Assembly (NCBI GenBank): GCA_003645975.1
Contig: QNDP01000076.1
Location: 1-6,577 of the forward strand
Length of the DNA stretch: 6,577 nt
Direction: 5' to 3'
Source: Candidatus Hydrothermota bacterium
GTDB lineage: Bacteria > Hydrothermota > Hydrothermia > B15-G9
Each line of letters begins with the position of its first letter. The stretch's first letter is position 1. Shown one piece after another: positions 1 through 6,161 of this stretch. Position numbers and translations under genes: made by a program. Below the pieces are notes generated by a model that was given only the letters and a program-made list of their open reading frames with translations, was not told the DNA's origin and searched no databases.

Positions 1-1
1 C

Positions 2-1435
2 TTCGATGCGGACGGTTGTTTTGTCATCGATTTTTCGAGAAGTCAAGTTGCATTAAAGATTTGTCCGACCCCACAAGCACTGAGACTTCACCTCCTCGAA
101 AGTGAAACGGTCGATCGTGAGGCGGTGCACAAGTTCAGCGATTTCCTCAACGGCCTCATCCTGCGAGGGATAAAGTTAAAATCTGGAGACCGAGTGATTT
201 ATTTCAAGTTCACATCACAGACAGCCGAGCGCATTCTGGCGGTCGAATTGACGGGAAAACATGCAAATGCCTGTGTAATCGATGCTAAGACGGGTTACAT
301 ACTCGCAGTTGCGTTTGAAAAGCGCTCCAGAAGGCTCAAAGTCGGCGCAAAATACAAACCGCTGATGCCAAGATCTCAATCGATTTTCGACCAAGATGTT
401 GATCCCGAATATGTTAAGTTGGCACTCCCTCACTTTCACCGTGAGGTGGTCTTTCGATGTGGAAAATTCGACCATTCTGAGTTCCAAAGACTTATCGAAA
501 AAGCCACGAAAGAGACCAATCCGACGCTCTATTTCGATCCCGACGGCCGTCCTCTCTGCTTCTCGCCCATAGAGCTGTCCCATCTTGGTGATCTAAGGTC
601 TTGTAATTTCGAGACTTATTCTGAAGCGGTGGCGAGCTATTTCGAGCTTTTAAGTCGAAAGTCCAAAAAGGTGGACGAGCGTGAGAAAATCAGGCGCAGA
701 TTGCTCGATGAACTCAAAAAACTTTCGGATTTCGAGAGATACAGGCGATGGGGCGAACTCATCTTGGCCAATCTCAACACCATTAAACGCATCGATGCGG
801 AGACCATCGAGGTCGCAGGCGAACGGATAAAAGTCAAACCGAACGAAAGTCCTACGGAAGCGGCCGAGCGTTTCTTTAAGCTTTTCAAAAAATTGAAGCG
901 CGGAATCGAGAAGATCAAAGAGCGTTTGAGAGAGCTGGATGAATCGAAGGAATCGCTTGGCGTCCAAAAGGTTACAGGAAAGTCCAAAGGAAAGGAAACC
1001 GAATCTCTGCCCTATCTTGAATTCCGTTCTCCTAACGGGTTCAAAGTGTTGGTCGGCAAAAGCGCACGCAGCAATGAAATAGTTACATTCGGATTGGCAA
1101 ACGAGCATGACCTCTTTTTTCATGCAAAAGATGTCCCTGGTGCTCATGTGGTTCTGAAAAGAGCCAGAGGGGTCGAAGTTCCGGACGAGGACATCCAGTT
1201 TGCGGCACAACTTGCTTTGGCGCACAGCAAGGCTTCAAAAGATCGGAAGGGGTTGGTGCTCATGACAGAACGGCGCTTCATTCAGAAAATGAAAGGTGCT
1301 CCGCCCGGCACAGTTAAGATTTTGAAGGAGACTGTGTTACATGTGCGCTTGGATCGCAAAAATCATGACGAACAGGGAGCGCCAAAAAGCAATTCAAAGA
1401 AGGCTGATCAGCTCCAAAACACCTGCAAAAACTGA
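2..1435 (+). CDS. rqcH: NFACT family protein (Rqc2/RqcH homologue), 5'-partial
   Basis: Family role: NFACT proteins (bacterial RqcH, eukaryotic Rqc2) bind the obstructed 50S subunit with a peptidyl-tRNA and recruit tRNA-Ala to add C-terminal alanine tails that mark stalled chains for degradation. Seen: the frame is open to the left edge (477 codons from base 2), and residues before the GTG at 125 still match the NFACT-N domain, so that GTG is internal and the true start lies upstream. Numbering from base 2: the Asp-Arg pair of NFACT-N, important for tRNA recruitment in RqcH, is at 63-64 (GDRVIYF); an LTGKHANACVID motif is at 83-94; charged helical segments at about 220-240 and 290-315 flank WGELILANL and suit the coiled-coil NFACT-M region; the NFACT-R domain spans about 339-451 with FHAKDVPGAHVVLK. 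The tail is Lys-rich and poorly conserved. RqcH is usually about 570 residues, so roughly 45-50 N-terminal residues are missing here. The 3' end overlaps the convergent queH fusion gene by 42 bp. Confidence 0.93.
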   Translation, partial: FDADGCFVIDFSRSQVALKICPTPQALRLHLLESETVDREAVHKFSDFLNGLILRGIKLKSGDRVIYFKFTSQTAERILAVELTGKHANACVIDAKTGYILAVAFEKRSRRLKVGAKYKPLMPRSQSIFDQDVDPEYVKLALPHFHREVVFRCGKFDHSEFQRLIEKATKETNPTLYFDPDGRPLCFSPIELSHLGDLRSCNFETYSEAVASYFELLSRKSKKVDEREKIRRRLLDELKKLSDFERYRRWGELILANLNTIKRIDAETIEVAGERIKVKPNESPTEAAERFFKLFKKLKRGIEKIKERLRELDESKESLGVQKVTGKSKGKETESLPYLEFRSPNGFKVLVGKSARSNEIVTFGLANEHDLFFHAKDVPGAHVVLKRARGVEVPDEDIQFAAQLALAHSKASKDRKGLVLMTERRFIQKMKGAPPGTVKILKETVLHVRLDRKNHDEQGAPKSNSKKADQLQNTCKN

Positions 1436-2956
1436 GCGTATCAGCCTGCGGTTGACATTGGAAAGTCTATCATCCTCAGTGTGATAAATTGGGTCGGGTG
1501 CTGCCCGAAGCTCCACGAAATCCAATCCGATGTCGCTCCCAACCTTCTCGACAACGACTCCAGCTTTCACATCCTTCAGGGCTGCAAGGACAAAATAACG
1601 GGGCAAATTTGTCCGAACATGCACCTGCTCGCCTCGACCAACTGCATTGAGCCTTACGACCGCCCTCAATTTCGAAAACATATCCTTTGCAATTTCAACG
1701 AATTTCCGAAAGCCGATCCCGAACTCCTCAGCTCCCACAAACGCCACGAGAGTGTTCTGCGGAAATCCGCTTTTCGCTAACTCAAGAAGCTTCAAAGCTG
1801 TTACGAGTCTGCTGCCGTCTTCGGACGAATAGACTGAATCCAACGGAGCGGTCACTGCCACAACAGGTTCGCCCTTCCAAGCGGTCAAAACGCCCGAATA
1901 CGCCCGATCATCGAACTCGACCACCGATTCGACAAGAAATTTGTGGTCAAGATGCCCCAAAATTTCCGAATCACTGGAGAGAACCGGTTGAGTCAAAGGG
2001 AAGTTTTTGATTTTCAAAGGAATGGGCTTACCATCGAGCCTCGCAAAAACCTCGATGTCGCCTTTTGAGAATCGAAGCCGCCTAAACCTCACTCCATCTA
2101 TCTCGTTTTCACCCAAATCGTTGAAAGTTCCTCTCACTGTGCCGGATGTCGAGCTGGAGAGCAGCCATGGAAGGGCTTGAAACTCTTTTTTTGTTTTCAA
2201 ATCGACGATTCGCGCATGTAAAGGTCGCCATCCCATAAACCTGAATGTGAATTCTTGTAAGTTCCATCCGCCCAAAGATTCCAATTCAAACCGAATCTCT
2301 TTGCGGAGCAATGCTTCGCCCGATGTGCCCGCAAGCCTCGATGTCCTACTCGCCAGAACGCCGTTAAGTTCAGCGTTTTCAATGCGTTCTATTGACCTAA
2401 CCATGCGATGGTGCCTCGCCTCACGAAGGCTGAAAATGCAGCCGCAGTAGTTCTGCCTGTAAAGCTCGAATTGTCTTGATAACTCGAGACTTCTCTGGAA
2501 ACCTCCGCCTTTTTTCAAATCGGCATCAATCCATTCAACGCCATATCGCTTTGCGACAGAACGACCTATCTGATTGACGACTTCGGCATCCTTTTTCGGC
2601 GAGATGGTCAGAACGGTCGATATAGCATCAAATCCTTGTTTTTTAGCAACTTGTGCTGTCCTTTCAAGCCTAAGCTTAAAACAGACGGGACAGCGCTTTC
2701 CGCCCTCCGGCTCGCTCTCAAGCCCTCTGACGGCCTCAAACCACCGTTCTGGATCGTAATCTCCTTCTATCAGAGGGACTTGCATCAGATGGGCGACTCG
2801 GCGCATCTCAACGAGCCTGAGCTTGTATTCGGATTCAGGATGGATGTTGGGATTGTAAAAAAATGCAGTTATATCAAAGTTTTCGGAAAAGAATTCGATT
2901 CCAAAAGTTGCATCAGGGGCACAACAAATATGCAGAAGCAGTTTTTTTCGGGGCAT
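1394..2956 (-). CDS. queH: Epoxyqueuosine reductase QueH fused to a peptidase M28-like domain
   Basis: QueH reduces epoxyqueuosine in tRNA to queuosine, the last step of queuosine synthesis, using an iron-sulfur cluster. Residues 1-185 match the family: LHICCAPD (C11, C12), YNPNIHP (34-40), EPEGGKRCPVC (C89, C92), TVLTISPKK (114-122) and LYRQNYCGC (C171, C173). QueH proteins normally end near here at about 180-250 residues, but this frame continues to 520. Residues about 190-520 resemble metallopeptidase family M28: an N-terminal stretch like M28 entry segments (SRLAGTSGEALL, 206-217), an inserted beta-rich region (about 265-365), PLDSVYSSEDGS (371-382), the Glu pair in FVGAEEFG (E410, E411), RLNAVGRG (435-442) and YHTEDDR (H492). 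The first metal His is replaced by P371 and the later metal Asp by N437, so peptidase activity is doubtful. The start has AAGG eight bases upstream. It lies 26 bp downstream of the sucD-like gene, probably cotranscribed. M185, with GAGG nine bases upstream, could allow internal initiation. Confidence 0.88.
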   Translation of the reverse strand: MPRKKLLLHICCAPDATFGIEFFSENFDITAFFYNPNIHPESEYKLRLVEMRRVAHLMQVPLIEGDYDPERWFEAVRGLESEPEGGKRCPVCFKLRLERTAQVAKKQGFDAISTVLTISPKKDAEVVNQIGRSVAKRYGVEWIDADLKKGGGFQRSLELSRQFELYRQNYCGCIFSLREARHHRMVRSIERIENAELNGVLASRTSRLAGTSGEALLRKEIRFELESLGGWNLQEFTFRFMGWRPLHARIVDLKTKKEFQALPWLLSSSTSGTVRGTFNDLGENEIDGVRFRRLRFSKGDIEVFARLDGKPIPLKIKNFPLTQPVLSSDSEILGHLDHKFLVESVVEFDDRAYSGVLTAWKGEPVVAVTAPLDSVYSSEDGSRLVTALKLLELAKSGFPQNTLVAFVGAEEFGIGFRKFVEIAKDMFSKLRAVVRLNAVGRGEQVHVRTNLPRYFVLAALKDVKAGVVVEKVGSDIGLDFVELRAAPDPIYHTEDDRLSNVNRRLIRSVFAGVLELISLL

Positions 2957-2958
2957 CG

Positions 2959-2978
2959 AGGCGACCTTTTAGGCGACC
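2959..2978. repeat. 8-bp direct repeat filling the sucD-queH gap
   Basis: AGGCGACC occurs twice (2959-2966 and 2971-2978) separated by TTTT, so the repeat takes up almost all of the 26-bp gap between the sucD-like stop and the queH start. Read on the coding (minus) strand it is GGTCGCCT-aaaa-GGTCGCCT, and the AAAAGG at the junction supplies the weak ribosome binding site of queH. It probably arose as a small local duplication. No function is implied. Confidence 0.5.
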
Positions 2979-2982
2979 GAGT

Positions 2983-3876
2983 TTATCCGAGTATCTCTTT
3001 AATTTTCTTAGGGATGTCGGTTACCGATTCGACGACATGAACTCCGACTTCACGAAGTCTTGTAACTTTGCTTTCCCAAGAGCCACGAGTTCCTTCGACG
3101 ATAGCACCTGCGTGTGAGAACCGTGTGCCCTTCTTTGCGCCTTTTCCACCGATGTAAGCGACAATCGGTTTTGTAACAACACCTTGCTCGACGAGGTCAG
3201 CGACCCGTTCTTCCTGAGTTGTGCCGATCTCGCCGAACATCGCAATCGCCTCTGTCTCAGGGTCTTCTTGGAACAATTTGACGACTTCGGGCAGCGGCAT
3301 TCCGACCACTGCATCGCCGCCGACGTGGACGATGGTCGATTCGCCGTAGCCGGCCTGTGTGATGTAGTAGGATATAGCGGAAGTCATTCCACCGCTTCGA
3401 GATGCGACTCCAACGGGTCCGGGTCTAAACCACTTCCTTGCGTTTTCGGCGCGCCCACCGATCATTCCGAGCACCGCTTTGCCCGGACTCAAAACTCCCA
3501 AGACGTTAGGTCCTATGAATTTAGCGCCATATTCCTTTGCAAATTCTGAGATAACAAGGACATCGTGCAGCGGCACGCGGTCGGGCACGAGGAGCAGGAG
3601 TTTGACACCAGCCTCGATGGCCTCAAGTGCGGCCTCTTTGACAAGCGGTGCAGGCACGAATATCGCTGAGGCATCGAAAGGTCCGAGCGCATCCCAAGCC
3701 TCTTTCACCGTGTCGAAGACCGGGACACCGTGCACCTCTTGGCCACCACGCCCAGGTGTAACGCCTGCAACAACCTTCGTTCCGTATTCGACCATGAGTT
3801 TTGTGCGGCGTCTCCCTTCACGCCCTGTAATTCCCTGCACAAGGACACGGGTGTTTTCATCGATTAAAATTGCCAT
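2983..3876 (-). CDS. SucD-family acyl-CoA synthetase (NDP-forming) alpha subunit
   Basis: The alpha subunit of succinyl-CoA synthetase carries the phosphohistidine and CoA-binding domain; with the beta subunit SucC it interconverts acyl-CoA and acid with ATP/GTP. Seen (297 residues, normal for SucD): start MAILIDENTRVLVQG, CoA-binding region GITGREG (15-21), VAGVTPGRGG (36-45), VPVFDTV, GEIG (215-218) with the Glu that supports the phosphohistidine, and the catalytic His H255 in SHAGAI. Odd: classical SucD has TEGIP, NCPG and SRSGTLTYE, but here these are PDRVP (98-102), NVLG (124-127) and SRSGGMTSA (159-167). The stretch GGRAENARKWFRPG through SRSGGM reads more like ATP-citrate lyase, so the substrate may be an acid other than succinate; the symbol sucD is therefore withheld. 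No sucC lies alongside. The start is well supported by AGGAGG seven bases upstream, and a TATAAT box lies 29 bp upstream. It precedes the queH fusion by 26 bp. Confidence 0.9.
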   Translation of the reverse strand: MAILIDENTRVLVQGITGREGRRRTKLMVEYGTKVVAGVTPGRGGQEVHGVPVFDTVKEAWDALGPFDASAIFVPAPLVKEAALEAIEAGVKLLLLVPDRVPLHDVLVISEFAKEYGAKFIGPNVLGVLSPGKAVLGMIGGRAENARKWFRPGPVGVASRSGGMTSAISYYITQAGYGESTIVHVGGDAVVGMPLPEVVKLFQEDPETEAIAMFGEIGTTQEERVADLVEQGVVTKPIVAYIGGKGAKKGTRFSHAGAIVEGTRGSWESKVTRLREVGVHVVESVTDIPKKIKEILG

Positions 3877-3904
3877 CCCAAAGCCTCCTCTTAAGTTGGC
3901 ATGT

Positions 3905-3931
3905 ATTATAAAGCTGCACTCCCAACCTCAA
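3905..3931 (-). promoter_or_regulatory. Candidate promoter of the sucD-like gene
   Basis: On the minus strand a perfect TATAAT (-10, 3905-3910) lies in the 64-bp gap upstream of the sucD-like gene. The best -35 candidate is TTGAGG (3926-3931), with a short 15-bp spacer. Initiation would fall near 3898 and give a leader of about 22 nt carrying AGGAGG. The -10 match is good and the -35 weak. If real, the sucD-like and queH-fusion genes can be transcribed independently of the 102-residue gene. Confidence 0.4.
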
Positions 3932-3933
3932 TC

Positions 3934-3952
3934 TGCGGCACTAACCGCCGCA
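3934..3952 (-). other. GC-rich hairpin over the stop codon of the 102-residue gene
   Basis: TGCGGC (3934-3939) and GCCGCA (3947-3952) form a perfect 6-bp stem with a 7-nt loop. On the minus strand the loop contains the TAG stop of the upstream gene. No U-tract follows, so it is not a standard intrinsic terminator. It could slow 3' decay or partly block read-through into the sucD-like gene, or it may follow simply from the Cys-Pro-Cys-Gly-Gly codons. Confidence 0.3.
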
Positions 3953-4249
3953 CGGGCAAGGACGATACTTGATGACCTCGAAGCGTTTGGGCACAATCTT
4001 GCTCAGCTCGTTGCGGAGTTTTGCGGTTTTCACACCCTCAAATTCCTCATAGACTGCGAGGACAAGGTCATAGAACTGCCGCTTAAAACTGAGGAGGTCG
4101 TCCTCCGAATCGAGGTTGCCTTTCCAGACCAACTTGCCGTTTTCCAAGAGCTTGAGCGTTTTGGTATCGCAATCATATTGGAGTTCATGGCCGTCAAAAA
4201 ATGTGTATTTTTCGAGGTTTCCATCCCTGACGAACGCCTTGATCCTCAT
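3941..4249 (-). CDS. Hypothetical 102-residue protein ending in CPCGG
   Basis: I do not recognise this family. It is probably a real gene: ATG at 4249 has AAAGGAG eight bases upstream, the composition is balanced, and it lies in line with the genes on either side. The first half (about residues 1-45, MRIKAFVRDG through LLENGKLVWKG) alternates hydrophobic and polar residues, as expected for several beta strands. The second half (about 50-85) is probably helical and acidic (DLLSFKRQFYDLVLAVYEEFEG). The protein ends KYRPCPCGG and stops. CPCG recalls the first half of the SEC-C zinc motif, but the remaining Cys residues are absent. The terminal Gly-Gly recalls ubiquitin-like and sulfur-carrier proteins, but no beta-grasp fold can be claimed. 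It has no signal peptide or membrane segment, so it is presumably cytosolic. The sucD-like gene starts 64 bp downstream. Confidence 0.72.
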   Translation of the reverse strand: MRIKAFVRDGNLEKYTFFDGHELQYDCDTKTLKLLENGKLVWKGNLDSEDDLLSFKRQFYDLVLAVYEEFEGVKTAKLRNELSKIVPKRFEVIKYRPCPCGG

Positions 4250-4296
4250 GGCGATAAACTCCTTTTCATTTGGCTCAATATTTTATCCCGATGGGA

Positions 4297-4324
4297 TGCA
4301 AATTGGAACATCTGCAAATTTGCA
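4297..4324. promoter_or_regulatory. Palindromic element with three TGCAAA half-sites, possible operator
   Basis: TGCAAATT (4297-4304) is followed 8 bp later by the perfect 12-bp palindrome TGCAAATTTGCA (4313-4324). The first copy also forms an 8-bp inverted repeat with 4317-4324, with a 12-nt spacer. The element lies in the 115-bp gap upstream of the 102-residue gene and would overlap the -35 region of a weak candidate promoter (TAAAAT at about 4281-4286 on the minus strand). Symmetric half-sites placed there are typical of repressor operators, but this reading is inference and no known regulator is assigned. Confidence 0.35.
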
Positions 4325-4364
4325 CAATGGCAACTTGGAGTTCAATGACCTGGAACTCAACGAA

Positions 4365-4694
4365 TTATGATGATTTACGACATTCTGACTTGACCTTTAC
4401 GAACCAACGAGCAAGCTCAAACGCCTTGTCAGATTCGCCCTTCAAGCGATACAAAGTAAGAAGACTATCCGCAACTTCCTCTGTTAGAGGATGGCGACCT
4501 TGATGCTTTTTCTCTAAGATATTCAGAGCCTTTTGAAAAAACTCAATAGCCCTGTCAAATTCGCCTTTGGAAGCGTAGGCCCCGCCGAGATTGTTATAAG
4601 TCGTTGCAGTGTATGAATGTTCCTGTAACCTCCAGCCAGTTTTGTCGGAGATGGTAAAGAAATCGGACAAAGGTTTCAACAGCACAATCCCCAT
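4365..4694 (-). CDS. Small TPR-repeat protein, possibly an N-terminally truncated remnant
   Basis: Tetratricopeptide repeats are helical-hairpin scaffolds for protein-protein contacts. One clear TPR lies at residues 29-62, with the signature NNLGGAYASKGEFDRAIEFF followed by QKALNI, and a weaker one at about 71-100 (VADSLLTLYRLKGESDKAFELA). The EHSYTATTYNNLG segment resembles long TPR_10/TPR_12 arrays such as kinesin-light-chain-like proteins, which usually hold many repeats; at 109 residues this looks like the C-terminal end of such a protein. No Shine-Dalgarno sequence precedes the ATG at 4694, and the upstream in-frame stop is only 14 codons away, so the start is uncertain. The first 20 residues do not look like a TPR. 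It lies divergently beside korA, with 71 bp between starts. It may be a decayed remnant or a small adaptor; function is not assigned. Confidence 0.6.
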   Translation of the reverse strand: MGIVLLKPLSDFFTISDKTGWRLQEHSYTATTYNNLGGAYASKGEFDRAIEFFQKALNILEKKHQGRHPLTEEVADSLLTLYRLKGESDKAFELARWFVKVKSECRKSS

Positions 4695-4697
4695 TTT

Positions 4698-4727
4698 TTG
4701 GCGTTTTGATTTCAGATGATTTAAACT
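4698..4727 (+). promoter_or_regulatory. Weak candidate promoter of korA
   Basis: TTGGCG (4698-4703) and TAAACT (4722-4727) are separated by 18 bp, each matching the sigma-70 consensus at four of six positions. Initiation near 4734 would give a leader of about 30 nt. The site covers the first codons of the divergent TPR frame. The region is AT-rich and such matches arise by chance, so support is limited. Confidence 0.25.
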
Positions 4728-4750
4728 TTTCGGCCTTCATTCAAGGACAA

Positions 4751-4755
4751 AGGAG
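4751..4755 (+). promoter_or_regulatory. Ribosome binding site that fixes the korA start
   Basis: AGGAG at 4751-4755, preceded by AA, is followed by GTG at 4763 (7-nt spacing) and ATG at 4766 (10-nt spacing), both in the korA frame. This argues against the longer frame from 4706, which would add 20 residues without a Shine-Dalgarno and without family similarity. The family's conserved N-terminus begins a few residues after this ATG. Confidence 0.65.
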
Positions 4756-4765
4756 CGAATCGGTG

Positions 4766-5908
4766 ATGAGCAGGCTTGATTTGATTCAAGGCAATGAGGC
4801 GTGTGCACTTGGGGCTATCAAGGCCGGAGTTAGATTCTTTGCTGGCTATCCAATAACGCCGTCGTCCGAGATAGCCGAAATTATGGCGCGTGAGCTGCCG
4901 AAATGCGATGGCATATTCATCCAGATGGAAGATGAAATGGGAAGTCTGGCTGCTGCGATAGGTGCTCGACTCGCTGGCAAAAAGGCGATGACCGCAACAT
5001 CAGGACCCGGATTCTCACTTATGCAGGAGCACATAGGGTTCGCTGTTATGGCCGAAACACCTGTCGTCGTGGTAAATGTCATGCGTGGGGGGCCGTCAAC
5101 CGGTCTTCCGACGATGCCATCACAGGGGGACATCATGCAGGCACGGTGGGGCACTCACGGAGACCATCCAGCTATTGCCTTCGCACCAAAAGACATAAAT
5201 GAAACTTTTTGGTTCACCGTTGAGGCCGTTAACACATCCGAAAAGATGAGGATGCCGGTGTTTGTCCTCATGGACGAGGTCTTATCCCACATGCGCGAAC
5301 CTATGGAAATCCCGGATCAGGTTCAAACATGGGAAGCACCGCCGATCGAAAATCCTGAATCTCCTTTTTTGCCTTTCAAGGAAGGGACAGAGGCGTTTGC
5401 ACCCGTCCCGATTTTCGGTCAGGGCTATCGATTTCATATCACCGGACTTACACATAGACCCGATGGATTTCCAACCAACGATCCGAATGAGATCGAGCGC
5501 AAGATGCTCAGGTTCATCAAAAAAATGGAGATCCTCCAGTCCGAGATCCTTGATAAGAACCCCGACATGCACTACGAAAAAGTGGAGTTAGAAGATGCCG
5601 ATGTTGTTATAGTTGCAATTGGAAGCGTGGCGCGCGTCGCACAGGCAGCCGTTGAAGACCTCAGAAGTCAGGACATCAAAGCCGGCCTGCTCAGGCCGAA
5701 GGTCGTGTGGCCGTTCCCCGAAAAGCCGCTCAAGGAGATCGACGGCAATGTCCAAGCAGTGTTCGTCGCGGAGATGAATCAGGGACAGATGGTCTATGAG
5801 GTGGAACGAATCCTCAAGAAAACGCCTGTCCATAAAATCAATCAATTCAATGGGATGCTTATGTTCCCCTCAAAGATCGTCGAAGCCGTCAAATCCACAC
5901 TGAGGTAA
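4766..5908 (+). CDS. korA: 2-oxoacid:ferredoxin oxidoreductase alpha subunit, probably 2-oxoglutarate synthase KorA
   Basis: The enzyme interconverts 2-oxoglutarate + CoA and succinyl-CoA + CO2 with ferredoxin as electron carrier; the alpha subunit pairs with the ThDP-binding KorB and often with KorC/KorG. Seen (380 residues, normal length): the pyrimidine-binding-type N domain with QGNEACALGAIKAG (8-21), GYPITPSSE (27-35), MEDEMGSLAA (54-63), TSGPGFSLM (78-86) and MRGGPSTGLPT (106-116), then RWGTHGDHP (127-135). The second domain starts at about 277 (DADVVIVAIGS) with GLLRPKVVWPFPEKPL (307-322). No Cys clusters are present, as expected for this subunit. ATG at 4766 is chosen from AGGAG upstream; GTG at 4763 is an alternative. 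Oddity: no korB follows; the next 670 bp are non-coding. A related 2-oxoacid specificity (2-ketoisovalerate, pyruvate) cannot be excluded from sequence reading alone. It shares the succinyl-CoA node with the SucD-like protein on the opposite strand. Confidence 0.9.
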   Translation: MSRLDLIQGNEACALGAIKAGVRFFAGYPITPSSEIAEIMARELPKCDGIFIQMEDEMGSLAAAIGARLAGKKAMTATSGPGFSLMQEHIGFAVMAETPVVVVNVMRGGPSTGLPTMPSQGDIMQARWGTHGDHPAIAFAPKDINETFWFTVEAVNTSEKMRMPVFVLMDEVLSHMREPMEIPDQVQTWEAPPIENPESPFLPFKEGTEAFAPVPIFGQGYRFHITGLTHRPDGFPTNDPNEIERKMLRFIKKMEILQSEILDKNPDMHYEKVELEDADVVIVAIGSVARVAQAAVEDLRSQDIKAGLLRPKVVWPFPEKPLKEIDGNVQAVFVAEMNQGQMVYEVERILKKTPVHKINQFNGMLMFPSKIVEAVKSTLR

Positions 5909-5967
5909 ACTCTCTGTGATTTGTTGAAAATCAAGGAGAATTCCTGATCGGGCGGTCCCCCACATCT

Positions 5968-6003
5968 CGGATTGTCTGACCGTTTTAAGGTCAGCCGTCT
6001 CCG
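5968..6003 (+). terminator. Hairpin downstream of korA, possible terminator
   Basis: CTGACC (5976-5981) and GGTCAG (5989-5994) form a perfect 6-bp stem with a 7-nt loop. It is extended by CGGA (5968-5971) pairing with TCCG (6000-6003) across an internal loop. It lies 60 bp after the korA stop. The T-rich run TTATTTTTG begins about ten bases after the outer stem rather than directly after it, so it is an imperfect intrinsic terminator at best. Confidence 0.4.
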
Positions 6004-6045
6004 AAATGCCTTATTTTTGAAAAACTTAGACTGTCGATCTTCAAT

Positions 6046-6082
6046 GGCTATTAGGCAATCGATTTCCAGTATCGGGATAGCC
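6046..6082. repeat. Imperfect inverted repeat
   Basis: GGCTAT (6046-6051) pairs with ATAGCC (6077-6082), and inside it CGAT pairs with ATCG around a 7-nt loop, leaving an asymmetric internal bulge. It could fold as a 37-nt hairpin on either strand. No function is indicated. Confidence 0.3.
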
Positions 6083-6161
6083 GAATTCTCAGTGAAACAA
6101 TCTTGCTGACCACTTGCGCAACCTCGTCCCCACTTGTCGAGAGGCGAGGGAGACTCCGGTT

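Noticed and set aside
650..1225. 191-codon minus-strand frame inside the NFACT gene
   Set aside because: It is antisense to a conserved domain and has no recognisable protein features.
125..1435. GTG at 125 as the start of the NFACT gene
   Set aside because: The frame is open to the left edge and residues before 125 match the NFACT-N domain, so the gene is 5'-partial and starts outside the window.
1402..1446. GGCTGA/TCAGCC inverted repeat as a bidirectional terminator
   Set aside because: The 33-nt loop is too long and no U-tract follows on either strand.
3479..4348. 289-codon plus-strand frame antisense to the sucD-like and 102-residue genes
   Set aside because: Ser/Thr/Pro-rich shadow composition, no ribosome binding site, and it crosses two supported genes on the other strand.
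4706..4765. 20-residue N-terminal extension of korA
   Set aside because: No ribosome binding site precedes ATG 4706 and the extra residues do not match the family; AGGAG at 4751-4755 supports 4763/4766.
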